This document shows, in pieces, positions 14,343 to 30,700 of a DNA stretch of 64,000 nucleotides. Source of the DNA: Terfezia claveryi (Eukaryota > Ascomycota > Pezizomycetes > Pezizales > Pezizaceae); NCBI GenBank assembly GCA_015179025.1, contig WHUX01000009.1:186001-250000 (forward strand), given 5' to 3'. Below the pieces are notes generated by a model that saw nothing but the letters and a program-made list of their open reading frames with translations, was not told the origin of the DNA and did no database searches. How positions within the stretch are numbered: the stretch's first letter is position 1; the number at the start of each line of letters is the position of its first letter. A program made the translations under genes and the position numbers.

Positions 14343-16364
14343 ATGGCCGGAATATTCGCAGCTCCACGAAACTCTGGAACGCTATGTAAGCTCTACTACA
14401 CATTTCACCTAATACAATTACTAATATACTGAATAGTCCTTGGAGGGGAGAAGATTAGTGGGGCAGATATAAGGGATCAGAACGGTCAGTCATTCAGAGT
14501 CAACAACCCCTAGCGGCATTGGGGTATTGATCTATTGCACAGTTCTGGCAACACAAGCAATTGCCAATGTGATAAAGAGCTCTTTTGGCCCTTCTGGTTT
14601 GGATAAGATGATGGTCGACGACATTGGGGTGAGCGCCTCCATAGGCTAGTAACTGAGGGGAGGCACTGATATTGATGTACTGGATAGGATGTTACTGTGA
14701 CAAACGATGGAGCAACTATATTGAGCTTATTAGATGTCGAACACCCAGCCGGAAAAATTCTCGTGGAGCTAGCACAGCAACAAGACAAAGAGGTGAAGAA
14801 CGTTCCAAATCCAACTAATATGTTCTAATATGGTATTAGGTCGGAGATGGTACCACTACAGTCGTCATCATTGCTTCCGAGCTTTTAAAACGAGCAAACG
14901 AACTCATCAAGAACCGTATACACCCTACAACCATCATCACCGGTTACCGTATAGCTCTGCGAGAAGCTGTCAAATTCATCCAGGACAACATGAGCATCAA
15001 GGTCGACAGCCTCGGCAAAGATACTTTAACCAACATTGCTGCAACCTCCATCTCTAGCAAGATCATTGGTAGTGACATGGATTTCTTCGCAAACATGTGT
15101 GTGGAGGCGATGCTGTCTGTCAAGAGTGTGAACCAAAAGGGGGAAGCCAAGTACCCAGTCAAGGCGGTGAATATCTTGAAAGCCCATGGAAAGAGTGCTA
15201 GGGAGTCTATGTTGGTCAAGGGTTATGCTTTGAACTGCACAGTTGCCTCTCAGGCGATGGAAACCCGAATTGTCGGTGCTAAGATTGCCTGTCTGGACAT
15301 CAACCTACAGAAGACCCGCATGGCCCTCGGTGTACAGATCACAGTGGATGACCCAACACAGCTGGAGCAGATCCGGCAACGTGAGGTCGGGATGGTTCTT
15401 GAGAAGATTCAGAAGATCCTTGATGCAGGTGCTAATGTCATCCTCACCACCAAGGGTATCGATGATTTATGTTTGAAGGCTTTTGTGGAGAGGAAGGCGG
15501 TGGCTGTGAGACGTTGTAAGAAGGAGGATCTACGAAGAATTGCCAAAGCTACTGGAGCTACCCTCCTGGCAAGCTTGTCTAACCTTGAGGGAGACGAGGT
15601 CTTTGAACCTTCGTACCTTGGATACGCCGAGGAGGTAGTTCAGGAGAGGATTTCAGACGATGAGTGCATTTTGATAAAGGGTACCAAGGCACACAGCTGT
15701 GCCTCCATCATATTACGAGGCCCTAATGACTACCAGCTAGATGAGATGGAGAGATCCGTTCACGATTCCCTGTGCTCCATTAAGCGAACCTTGGAGAGCG
15801 GAAGTGTTGTCCCTGGTGGTGCGGCTGTGGAAACTGCTCTCAACATCTACTTGGATAACTTCGCTACTACCTTGGTATGGGCCCATAAGTATTAAGATAT
15901 ATATTCTTATTATTAACACACCTATAGGGCTCCCGAGAACAACTTGCGATTGCAGAATTCGCTGCCTCCCTCCTTATTATTCCCAAGACCCTCGCCATTA
16001 ACGCGGCAAAGGATTCTTCAGATCTTGTTGCAAAACTCCGCTCGTATCATGCCGCAAGTCAGACCTCAAGTCAGAATGCAGCCGAGCCAGACCCAAAGAA
16101 GAAGAATTACAAGAACTACGGTTTAGATTTGACTCGTGGGAAGGTGCACGATGAGGTGAAGGCCGGTGTGCTTGAGCCATCCATGTCGAAGATTCGCTCA
16201 CTAGTAAGCCAACCCCATGGTTGTTGAGAAGCAGAACAAAGTTACTGACAATGGTCTAGAAATCCGCTGTTGAGGCTTGCGTTGCAATCATGAGGATAGA
16301 TACTATGATCAAGCTCGATCCAGAGCAGAGGGGCGGTGATGACCATGAAGGTCACGGGCATTAG
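14343..16364 (+). CDS. TCP1: T-complex protein 1 subunit alpha (CCT1)
   Basis: This is one of eight subunits of the cytosolic CCT/TRiC chaperonin, which folds actin, tubulin and other proteins. Seven exons (14343-14385, 14437-14484, 14543-14628, 14688-14792, 14840-15874, 15928-16203, 16260-16364) close in frame at 565 residues, the expected family length. Motifs include the N-terminal [19 protein letters not shown], the chaperonin signature [25 protein letters not shown] split over an intron, the ATPase segment [19 protein letters not shown], and the apical-domain segment around [19 protein letters not shown]. The equatorial [16 protein letters not shown] and the IKLDPEQ end are also present. 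Introns crowd the first 160 codons. The alpha assignment rests on the [22 protein letters not shown] and AAEPDPKKK segments. Confidence 0.96.
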
Positions 16365-16840
16365 AAATGGCAGCTAAGTTAGCGTTGACGTTGACGCGCA
16401 GATAGTACCTTGTAATGATCTCCTTACGTGGGGAGGCGGGGGAGTTGGTGGGGCAAGGATCGCAATGAATATTTCGTTCAGCCGAGAAACATATTGCAGA
16501 TGGATGGATGTGCTTGTTACCAGGCTTGAATATGATTGCACCTTAATTCCATATATGTAATGACATACAAGTTGCTGGAGGGCTGTACTGTACTGAGCCA
16601 ATTGTATTCCCTGACGCGCTGTGCCTGCCAACGCGCTCAACGGCGATCGCCAGATCACAAACGATTCTGTTCATCCCCTGCCAGTCGGCAGAAACCCATT
16701 CATTCGACAGTCAGCTCGAACTCTCGAACCCTCAATTGTTTACATTATCTCGAAAACGCATTGCATTCCCGGCGCCCCAACCGGACCGTAGCATACCACA
16801 CAGAATCTTACCTCCGGATTTGAGAAGCACCCCTTAAAAT
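16365..16840. other. Intergenic, no gene seen
   Basis: This is the 3' flank of CCT1 and promoter side of the next plus-strand gene. Short frames here show no domain signal. Confidence 0.5.
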
Positions 16841-18187
16841 ATGTCGTTCATTGGCTATCTTGACAAGATGGGCCTTGAGGGTCAGGGGAAAAGGAAAGAT
16901 TCAGAGATTCCCCACCGGCGTGGAATTCAGTTTAACTCTGGTCCACAACGATCTGCCGATTCGCCACCGCACTCTTCGCCACCGTCCATCATCACCAATG
17001 CGGAAGATTCTATTGTCTCGACTATGGATACCAATGAGGATATTGACGCAGGGGAGGATCTGTTCAGTAACAGCCAAATGGATGCTCTCGAGGATGATAG
17101 AGATGTAGAAATCAACGAAGGAGGGGGCTACGATGAAGACGAAGAAGACGACGGCGATCCCTCTACCAACCCCGAATACCCATGCAAATTCGGCCCCGAT
17201 GATACCTTCGACGAAGAACGGCTCATGAAGGAAGAGCATTGGTCCCGCGGACAGCTCGACCTCTGGTACAAGATCCGCGCAAGGGGGAGTTACCCTTTGT
17301 TCCCGCCACATTGGATGCTCGATTTTAGTAATCTCCCCGATGAGTTGTTTGTGGGGCCGGGGGAGGAGCCGATTATTGGGGCGAGGAATAGGAAGAGGGA
17401 GGTTAGAGGCATATTGGCTTTTGATGCGTTGATGCAGTTGGGGGGTAGGGTCAGGGATAAGTGGGAGAGTGGGATGTTTAGTGAGAAGTGGTTGGGGAAG
17501 GAGTTGGGGAAGTATGTGGATTGGGCGATGAAGGATGGGGAGATACGTATGTCCTACGCATCACGCTGAAGAATGTGGATTGTGGGTGATGGGCTAATGC
17601 AATTTTTGGGTGGGGTGTAGCGTCGACGTATACGGGTGTCTTTGCCATCTCAGGCGCACCGATATTTGAGACTTGTGAGTGGAGAATGTCAAAGGTTTGA
17701 TCCTCATCCTGTTAGCCCGAACCCGCCGCCCGCGCGCTTATCTAACGCCCTCTTCCCCAAACCAGCGCATGTCCGAGCTTGCTGAGCGACACCGTACCGC
17801 CCTCGAAACCTCACGCCAATTCTATGCCTCCCGCCGGAGCTCCCTCCTTCCCAGTCACCTGACCGACCCCTCTAATCCCAGCTCCAACCCCACCACCCTC
17901 CTCCCATCCCCCCTTCCCCCTCACGGCGAAGCCCCCCCGCCAACCTCTACGGCTTCGCCATTGTCGGCTGCGTCGTCGCCCTCGTGACCCTCAATACTGC
18001 CAAGCTCGAAGCCCCAACACGAACGTTACTAGTTGTAGATTACCTCGATCACCGGATGGACGTGTGGAATGCGATTGCGGTTGCGCTGGTGGTTGTGCAG
18101 GCGAGGGATGAGCAGAGGGCAAGGGTAGATTGGGCGAGGAAGATTGCGGCGGAGGTAGGGCCGTGGGGGGGAGAGGAGGATTTGTAA
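16841..18187 (+). CDS. Conserved fungal protein of unknown function, frame broken once
   Basis: I do not recognise a named family. Exon 1 (16841-17546) encodes a Ser/Pro-rich start and an acidic tract (about residues 55-105: many Asp/Glu), then a conserved-looking globular block: LDLWYKIRARGSYPLFPPHWMLDFSNLPDELF and ALMQLGGRVRDKW. Exon 2 starts at 17621 (TYTGVFAISGAPIFET). Its junction to RMSELAERHRTAL is ambiguous: either intron 17695-17765 with a weak GTTTGA donor (about 400 residues), or intron 17675-17715 of only 41 bp (about 410 residues). Near the end, LYGFAIVGCVVALVTLNTA and DYLDHRMDVWNAIAVALVV lie one frame off. A C7 run at 17932-17938 would have to be C8 to join them, as in ProRS. 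The acidic tract and lack of a signal peptide suggest a nuclear or cytosolic protein; function unknown. Confidence 0.7.
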
Positions 18188-19181
18188 ATGTCATGGGGAT
18201 TTAAATACCCGATAAACTGCGGTGGTGCGGTGAGTGTAGATCATCACTACCACCACTATGCTTTTGGGCTCTTTATGTTATGCATGCAAATTCACGAAAT
18301 GATGAATCACGTTTACACATTAACGCTCTCATTTGAAAACGCTTGGGCTGGTTGGGTTAACTGGTTGATTGGGAGTTCAGGGAAATATTATATGGGCAAC
18401 AGTGCTGGCGCAACTAAGTGAACGTGATGATAATCATGTCCGTAGGTAGCCTTGTTACCTTTGCTTGTTACTTAATTTCATTTTTTTTATAACATTGTTC
18501 CTTACGAGATCATTACCCTCAACTATCTATATACCTCTTTTTTCGTAATAGGTTTTCTTTACCAAGTGTATAAATTTAGCGCTCATGTACGTAGCGCGTC
18601 CATTTTTGTTGCAGCAAAGAAGAATATTTCTTGTGGCCACATGCAGGTTGTATTCACACCTTTTTCTTTTTTTTTGCAATCTAAGCATGCAATATGGTAA
18701 CTTCACTTCTAACATTGGGCACCAACATCAGCTCGCATCTTCATTTACTTCTACATTCAAACCACTACACATCAACCACACACATCTCATTCATTTAAAC
18801 ATTTGATCTCAGACCTATTACAATAATCAACAAACACTACATAGAAGTAAGTAGACAGGTAATGTAATAAAGATATCCATCAATGATATCAAGCCGCACA
18901 TCCTCAGATCTAAGCATCAATCCACAGAAGTACACACATGCAGAATCTGGGTGATTATAAAAAAGAGGAAAAGAAGTACGAAAAAAGAAACACATGCCGA
19001 AAATATGTTTAAAGTGAAGAAAAACTGTTTCCTACTCCTGGCGCCAATATGCAACGCACAGGTATTATCATTGTCTCTTCTCATCTCATCTTATCAAAAC
19101 CAAAGGTATCATAATCCTGCGGCACCTACACGACCTATTCCACACACATACGCGTGCTACCATCCTGAATGAGCTGTCCAA
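18188..19181. other. Convergent 3' region, no gene seen
   Basis: About 1 kb between the ends of the unknown gene and PKC1. It is T-rich with C/T tracts, compatible with two 3' UTRs. Open frames are short and lack motifs. Confidence 0.5.
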
Positions 19182-22983
<3,802 letters not shown>

Positions 22984-24207
22984 GATGATCGATTAGATGG
23001 TATGTAAATGAAGTGAAGTTGATACTACCTGAACTGGAAAATCTATCGTTTCGAGGGCCGCCAGTAGGTCGCCGTCGGTCCCTGGTGGGGTTGAGAGGCG
23101 GTGGGCTATCCAGCCACAGTGAAAAGAAAGCACTGAAACAAGTGTTGAGTAAAGATCTTCCTTTCGAATGTGATCTTGCAGCGGCAATAGCTATGGATTG
23201 GCGATTTTCACCTGAGTTCACCTGGTATGCAGTCGTATCATGAACCCCCTGGCCTGACTATCTCCCGTCTAACGGTCAGTATGGATGCACCTGTGATGCG
23301 TACTATCCCGACTCCGTCTGAATCACGTACAATACCGTTAACGCAACCCTAGTGCCTCAGCCCCAACCCACCAATTATAAGCAAATTATCCCGAAATTCG
23401 AGTCGTGAAGTTGTTGACGCTGGAGAGACTTGGTGAAATGGTGAGGGGTTCTCCAAACTCCCGGCTGGAGGGGTGAGGTTGAGTTGTTTCGTGTTAGGAT
23501 AACAACAACATGGGTTTATCAAACAGGCACCATAATTACCATTACGACACACACCGGCACCGGCATCAGACATCACAATACAAATAAAGAGAAGGGCATT
23601 TCCAGTTTTTTGCCTAACGCGAAAAATGTAATGATTTTGTTCTTTCTTGGGAAGAATGCGCTAGCCTGGTTGTTGTGTGGCTTCTGTGCAGACCTCCGAG
23701 CCCTACTTCCTGTGTATGGGGGTAATGGATGAGCAGATCAAGTGACCTCTGTTCACATTTAGGACCTTGTGTAATATATCTTGCCCCATTGATATATATT
23801 GCTACTTCACCAACAGTAATGGCAATAGTGCTATTCTACTCGCTGTATCTTGGAATGCATATCAGTCACGTGTGTATATTGGCTGTAACGTCTTACCCTG
23901 AGTTAGAAGTAACCTCAGCGTCGAACGTCATTAGGTATGTGACCCACCAAAGCCCGTGCACTTGCGTAGTATAGAGGGGCTTGGGATAAGGTGAGTCTTA
24001 AAAGTCAAAAAGGAAAATGGTGATGAAATTGCTTTCAATAGTCGGTGGCCTCTATTTAAAATACAATAATTTCTTTGTCTATTCTAATAGACTAGTAGCA
24101 AACAAAGGACTAAACACATCGTACACACCCATAATATTGATAATCTATTTTCAACTCCTAAAAGAAGAAAAATGCCAGAATGAGAAGAATATTCACGCAA
24201 CAGTTAA
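22984..24207. other. PKC1 upstream region, no gene seen
   Basis: About 1.2 kb holding the PKC1 5' flank and the 3' flank of the RING/TRAF-type gene. Open frames such as 22919-23221 (minus) overlap the PKC1 start and read as UTR shadow. Nothing else is supported. Confidence 0.5.
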
Positions 24208-25448
24208 CTACAGCTTCACGCCTTGGCCGAAGTTGTCTAGACTACAATGTCAATGTGCTGTTATTATAGGACGCCCGTGAAGTAAGCACTTACCACTTAG
24301 CCTTCTGGAGGCTGTATTTTCTGCAGGATGGGACGGTCCGGCGGAATTAGATGGCGTTCCTGCTCCTCCACCAACCACATGCCGGTGCTCAGGGCCATGG
24401 ACCCTTACAGTCAATAGCCAGTGTATTTGCATCCGTATTCCATTGATGGCAGCTCGAATCCCTGCCAGTTCTTCTTTTGTCCTCAAACTCTCGTTCATCA
24501 ATAGCATGCCCTGCTTAATCTCAAGTTCCCCAAGTGTAGCCGATAGTCTTTCCATGTCCTGCCTCATATGTTCTTGTTCCGTGAGGAATTGGTATGCTTG
24601 TTCATCAAAGGATAAAGGCTCTGTAATATTGCTTTGATTGATCCTGGGTGTTAACTGTTCAATCCTCTTCCGTAGGGTTCGATTTTCGAGTTCAAGTTTG
24701 GTAAGTCGTTCAGCATGAGCTTGAAGAACAGGCCGAAGGAAGGTGAACGGGCATGCTGCCTGGTGATGGGAAAGCTCCTTTCTCTGTCCTGACCAAGGAC
24801 AGCCTAGGCCGCTAGATGAACAGCTTATGGTTGCCTCCTCGCAGGTAAATTCATGTTCTTTCAATTCTGATCTCTCGATTTCCAGCCTGCAATGCATACA
24901 TTCTCCTCGTAGCCCAGGACACTCCTTCTCATGCGCCTTATATCTAATCAGCGAAGCAATGGGCGAAATACGTCTCAGTAGCATACCTCCATATCAATCT
25001 TTTTGATGTGTTGGAAGCAGTGTGTGCACTCTTCTAGCTGATGCAAGCACTCCCTTCCGGCATCCCTCCGCAACACTTTGTCACCACATTCTCGACATTT
25101 CATATAAACAAACTCACAATCATGGCTCAAGTGAGCTTCCACTAAATATCTTGCACAAGTAAACGTGCATCCTAGTTCTGAATTAGGACACAACACAGCC
25201 AGTTCATTCACTATATTAGCAATCATGATTGGTGCTGGCGACACATCTTCTGCTTGAAGCGGTGTTCGGTCAACTGGGCATGTCTGTGACCTTTCTAGGG
25301 CTTTGTTGATACAGGTTGAACAAAACGTGTGCAAACAGGTAGTATAGACGGGGTCGACCAGTGGAGAATGGCAAATCGGGCAACATAGGTTGTGGTCCAC
25401 GGTCGACAGGTAGTTCAATGACTGGTAATCGATTTGCTCGGAATCCAT
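24208..25448 (-). CDS. RING and TRAF-type zinc-finger protein, putative E3 ligase
   Basis: A probable ubiquitin ligase; substrate unknown. Three exons (25448-24987, 24936-24294, 24236-24208) give 377 residues. The second acceptor must be ATAAG for the frame to hold (IDMEAHEKECPG). A C3HC4 RING sits at residues ~20-60: CPICHSPLVDPVYTTCLHTF, CSTCINKAL and CPVDR. It is followed by a run of Cys/His pairs typical of TRAF-type fingers (CEFVYMKCRECGDKVLRRD, CPGLRGECMHC, CEEATISCSSSGLGCPWSG). A coiled coil follows (~215-320, LELENRTLRKRIEQL), then a short tail ending DNFGQGVKL. The first in-frame ATG after the upstream stop lies at 25556, but MDSEQIDY is chosen because it sits close to the RING. It is divergent from the SNARE gene. 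Confidence 0.88.
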
Positions 25449-25854
25449 TATTGTAACCTTAGAGCTTTTGCCAGTTTGCGAATGCTTAGCTGGTCCCCGA
25501 ATAGGCGGGGTGCATTGGTTGGCTATCGATAGGCCCAGCCTAGCTAGCCTACGCACTGTAATTTCGGTCTTTGAGACGAGATAGCTACAAAATATGAAAT
25601 ATATTGAAATGCAAAGGAACTCCTATAAAAGCTGGGGCACTCCTCTGTTATTATCGATGCATGCAAAATCAGGTGTTCTTGGTATACCCGTAGTCCTACT
25701 TAACATCATATATTCTCAGCAAAGTTAACGTTATGGCAACCATACCCAGTTGATTTGCCTTAGATTGACCCTGTCATCTTCACGCTTCGTATTTCATCAC
25801 CACGTTACCTAGTGTCCCTCACTCACGACCTACCTGAATAAACCAACTGCACGA
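25449..25854. promoter_or_regulatory. Shared 5' region of RING/TRAF and SNARE genes
   Basis: 406 bp between divergent starts; no further gene is seen. An alternative upstream ATG for the RING/TRAF gene at 25556 would shorten it. Confidence 0.45.
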
Positions 25855-26748
25855 ATGGCGAGTGCCACCTCGGACCGTCTGTCCCTACTTGCGGACCATA
25901 TCAAGTTCAGTATTCAGGAGCGAGGTCGAGCTCGAGCTGTTAGCGTAGAACCAGACACCAAGAACACACACGCAATATCAAAGAGCTTAGATACCCTATT
26001 ACAAGGCATCCAGCAGCTAGAGGTTGAACAAGGGCGGCTAGAAGAAAGAGGAGACTAGTAAGGCACATAGTCTCATCGGAAGAATGTTACTGAACTGGCT
26101 TGTGGCAGCTCGACCAAAGATCTCCGGGAAAGGGAGGATATTTTACTCGGCCTACGACGCAAATATGAGGATCTTCTTAGCAAATTCAGCGATGAGGAGA
26201 GCTCGGCGCACACTGCGGCAGTAGCTGGGTCTCCCGCAAATGCCCTATTTCCACCATCTAGTACAGGTCACAGAAGTGAAATGCCCTACGATGAAGCCGA
26301 AGCTCGCGATGCTTTAATGGGAAACCGAAACAGCCCCGAACCACTGCGCAAATCGGTGCGATTCTCTGAAAATCTGGTTGATACACAAGAGCTGGATAAT
26401 ACACAAGTCCTCCAACTTCATAGGCGGATAATGGACGAGCAAGATGATTCACTGGATAGGTTGTCCGAAAGTATAACACGGCATAGGGAGCTCAGTATAC
26501 AAATAGGCGACGAGCTGGACAGTCATGTACAGTTGCTGGATGAGGTCGATGGCCTGGTGGATAGACATCAGACTCGGCTTGATAGGGCAGGTCAACGACT
26601 GAAGTCTGTTGCTAAACAAGCAAAGGAGCATGGTAAGAATCCGCCAGAGGCAATGCCTACTGCTCGTGCTAACTATTCGGAAGGGAGCTTGTTCGTCATC
26701 ATTGTTCTGATAATTGTCCTCATATTATTGATAGCGATATTGAAATAG
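25855..26748 (+). CDS. SYN8: Syntaxin-8-like SNARE
   Basis: An endosomal/late-Golgi Qc-type SNARE that drives membrane fusion. Two exons (25855-26057 and 26109-26748) give 280 residues. An N-terminal helical region (~10-100) includes LDTLLQGIQQLEVEQ. The SNARE motif (~185-245) runs through MDEQDDSLDRLSESITRHRE and on to SHVQLLDEVDGLVDRHQTRL with heptad spacing and a central Gln. The protein ends in a single hydrophobic anchor of about 18 residues (LFVIIVLIIVLILLIAIL) and one final Lys, as expected for a tail-anchored protein. The intron lies between GDY and STKDLRERE. Assignment as Syn8 rather than Tlg1 follows overall layout and is less certain than the SNARE call. Confidence 0.88.
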
Positions 26749-27168
26749 ATCTGAGGGTAAGCCCTCCTCCAACTTTCACATTCAAGTACCTAATGTTTTC
26801 CTAGTATTCCGTTTCTGGTCTGGTTCATCGTTACAGGAGTTTCGGTCTATCGTTTTCCATTCAGGATATAGCAAAGGGTGGGTAATATACGACCATAACA
26901 CTGGCGCTTGGTATTTGTGTATATTTGCGTTTGAGTACCCAATTTTGTATTCTAATCCCCCCTGTCTCCATCGTTGACCAACTTTCCTTGTGCCTTAATA
27001 AGAGATTGTGTATTGAATAACGGTAGATTCGAGTAGAAATCCTTAAATGGAGTCGACAGCTTTTTTCGCCCTCACAACTTAAACACAAAGCAACCTAGTA
27101 TTAGAATATAGCAAAATCAAATTTACATAGAAAAGCTAGCTGCTGTAAGATCTCTGATTATGACATCC
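26749..27168. other. Convergent 3' region, no gene seen
   Basis: 420 bp between the 3' ends of the SNARE gene and the small fungal gene. Nothing recognisable. Confidence 0.45.
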
Positions 27169-27742
27169 CTATGACTTGTTTCCGTGTCCCTCCCGGGTTC
27201 TAGTCTCCTTCAGTATCTTTTCAGACTCTTTTACGATAGTTTCGATATCCTCCCCGGCACCCTTTACTTCTCTGCGGATAGCTTTCACCTATTCCAAGGC
27301 TCAGTTAGTCAACTATACCCAACCAAGAGATGAATATTGGCGAGGACATACAAAGGCTTCACTGTCTGATGCTACCTCCTCCTGCCATGCGGGCTCGACT
27401 TTCGAGTCTGGCCGATGCTGGTCCATAACCTTCTGCTTGCCACGCTCCAGGATCTGCAGCATTGTCGTATGGTCAGCCACATGACTTCACTTAACTCCCA
27501 GGTACCTTCTATAAGCCAACACATATCGCAATCGATTCGGAATTGAGGCCAATAATCCAGGTCCTCCTACAAGGAGTCCTTACCTCAGAATCGTTTCCAT
27601 GTCGAGTTGCAAACTCGCTCACTCCTCGTGAGGTGACGACCGACAATGATGGTGGGCTCATTACAGTCTTTACCAGGCAGCTCCTAGAGATCTGAGAAAC
27701 TGAGGCCTTGGTAGCTGCTGCTTGGAACACTGGCATCGACAT
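27169..27742 (-). CDS. Small conserved fungal protein, probably mitochondrial
   Basis: Three exons (27742-27584, 27453-27352, 27288-27169) close at 126 residues. The first ~45 residues are Ser/Arg/Lys-rich and lack acids until GVSEF, like a mitochondrial presequence. The block HGNDSEILERGKQKV, then AWQEEVASDSEAFVKAIRRE, resembles a small protein widespread in Pezizomycotina (GNDPE..LE.EK and W.E.LAS.SEA.VKADR patterns); this likeness is from memory of the family, not a search. The C-terminal third is a charged helix (ETIVKESEKILKETRTR). Its role is unknown. All three exons are short and the gene is easily missed by single-frame ORF finding. Confidence 0.75.
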
Positions 27743-30700
27743 AGCTAGTAATTAAGAATGTATTTTTGTGAAAATCAAAGAGTAGTCTGTGAAGGTTGCT
27801 TCATGCCAAACAATAAGTGTCGACAATTAAAGCAAATCTGCTTCCCATCCTCTGAAGTTGATATACAAATTGAACAACGGCTATAACTTGAATTTGGCTG
27901 CGGACAATAGTTACGTCATATCGGTCGGTGCTATTGACATCCTTTACGACATAGGCACTACCTAGACCTCAGGAGCTGAATATCGGCTCATGGCCGGAGC
28001 CGACTACTTTGCAATTGTATCCTCCATCACGTCAAGTTTGACGGCTGCCTACAACTAGTATACCTGCACTTGCTTATTATCAGGCGTCGAAATGAATAGG
28101 AATTGCGTCCACACAGGAGGGTGTTGTGCCAACCAGACTAGGAATTGCGGAATTTGCTTGCTCTTGTACCCAGTTGAGGAATGTGCAGAGCCGAGAGGCA
28201 ATCTGCAATTTTCCTGCTTTTATCATGAATGGTAACCAGCCATCGAAACTACTTGTTATCCGTACTCCTCAAGAGATCAGCCAACATTTTATTAAGGAAT
28301 ATTACCCTCACCCTCTTCAAAACTCCGATTACTCTCCCGAAGCCGTCTCTCATATATACCCACATACATATACTTACAGTATGTTTCAGAACTGCATCCT
28401 TTTTGAGACAGCCTGGTTTCTTCTAGGCATGACAAGAGCCCTTTAATATTGTCGAATGAGTTTCTGAGTAGACTGGGGAAAATGATCGGAAAAGAATTTC
28501 TTGCGCCACAAACCCAATATATCTGAAGCAAGTGTTGCCCGATCATTTTTGACAACTACCTAGCCTAGTTGGCACCCTGGCAACGAGCCATACAAATTCC
28601 GGGTTCTTATCGATTGCAACCTAGATTTCACTACCAGCTCAAAGCCACAGGAGAAAAAAATGTTCCGGAACTGGGAACCGAACGTTGCATAAGCGCTTCT
28701 AATTTCTTTCTGCCCAGTCCTACTTTCCTGCACTGTGCCACAACCAGACTACTGTGCCACCTCACAGCCTCGTGTGCTACCGAAAATTCAACTTCCTCGG
28801 GAGCCAAGAGCCCGAAATTTTTAGCTTTATATGCACGTAGAGGAAGTGGAATCCAAGGATGTGCAGTTGAAGAAACCTCCGACAGCTATAGAGAAGATCT
28901 CATCGCAGCATGAAGCTGCGAAGGCAGTGACTACATACGCAGAGTGCTTCTTCCATACTCTACCGCCCCTAATACACCCTGGATTGGCTCCACAAGCTTC
29001 TACCGGCAAACTTGCCCTATAATGTTAGGCACTTTGAGGCAGGGTATCTGTACACATGTAGCTGTAGCTGTCGGGACCCTCTCTCTTGTGCAGGTAAGCA
29101 TCACAGGATATAGACAGCGGAAGTCACATAACGTATGTCTCACTGTACTCTCTCTAGTACAGACCATAAAGAGACTCAACAGGTACTTTTTAGTACTCAG
29201 CGTGCACTTCTTGATACAGGGATGTAGTTAAAGCTTTGAGTTCATTCAATAAAAGCAAGCATGTATGGAGCATTATTTGCCCTAAGATATCGATTCGATT
29301 TTAAACCCAAAGTATTGGATATCGGAACCAACGCATGCAACAATCCAAATTCAATATCATTGGCGCCATGAGGTTGATCAAAAAAATAGGGGCTAGCTTG
29401 AACAGCGTGTAACTACAAAGTACGCATGTAGAGTACCCTCTGCCCTACGCACAAAGAAACTACTCAACATGGCAAGAAGCCTCTTACTCGTCGAAGGTCT
29501 GGGTAGGGCAAGGAGTAGCCTGGTTGGCACAAGCCCCTCATCGCACATTAGCTGGCGGGAGTTCAGGGTAACCACACAACAGACAGTCTAAAAATGATGC
29601 CATCTCTATTTGGTGATAGATAAGGGGTATAGTTGGCTTACGTCAGACTAGAAGCCCAGTGGAGTGGTTCAACTGCTGGGCGGGTGTCAGACCTGAGAGA
29701 AAATCAAAGCAAATCCGCAGTGTCATTTGTTGGATTGCTTTGATTGTTAATATAACTCTACCGATTTCGGACAGTCCAGCGTGTTTCACTTGTGTGGCCT
29801 GGCCATTCGATATTTTTTACCTAACGGAGCAGATTTATATTGAAGTGTTGTCTCGAGGAGATGCACAGAACAGCAACCCTGCCCAGCAGCGGGGTACATG
29901 GATATGCAGTTACATATGTATACTGAATACGGTAGGAGAGCACTCTAACTACAGGCCAAAACCGATAACTTCAAAACTCCTGCAGAGGCTGCCTAATCCA
30001 GAGGCTTTACAGGATCACGCTGAACAAGGAACAGGTCCAGTTCTTTAGTTTGGTAAGACTCTACTGTTGTGGTTGCTCCCCCTGCACTGTTGCCTGCTCC
30101 TGGGCTGGTCAGTTGGCTACCTTTTTGATGGATAAAGGACGAACCCGGAGCTCATTGTTGCAAATTTGAGGGTGCGCCCGGGATTTGGCCCTCCTCACAC
30201 TCCAATCACCCCACCCGCCAAAGGCCAAGGTCAGGCAACGCTTTGCGCAATCGGTTCGCTTCCTCAAATCTAGAGTACGACAATTGAGATCCCTGCCCAC
30301 AGCGCAATTCTACTTAATCTAGAGAGATTAGCACTCGCTCTCCTGTTCTAGTGGTCTGCCCTCAAAGGAATGCATCATCGCCGTCGCCGCATCATCCCCC
30401 ACCACCAATTTCCGGATGAATAGGCTTGGTAACCCTTACCTTTGCCTCTTTAGGAAATGAACATTCGTATTGCGTGTGTATAACTGCGGAGAAATGGGTT
30501 TCCGCCTACGTGTCAAGGGGCAACCTACGCTCACCCTTACCAATTCTTTGATTCGACTTTCATGATTTCCAATTAGGCATACGGACAATAAATTTACAGT
30601 CATGTAGCATATTCCGGTCCACTGCCAGTAGTTATTGGCTCTTTATCATAGTCAGGTTATCTTTATTCGATTGTATGCTTCTGGTTGGGGGTTGGGGGAT

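Noticed and set aside
24987..25556. Upstream start for the RING/TRAF gene adding 36 residues
   Set aside because: The extension is basic and unlike family N-termini; MDSEQIDY starts close to the RING as expected. Not fully excluded.
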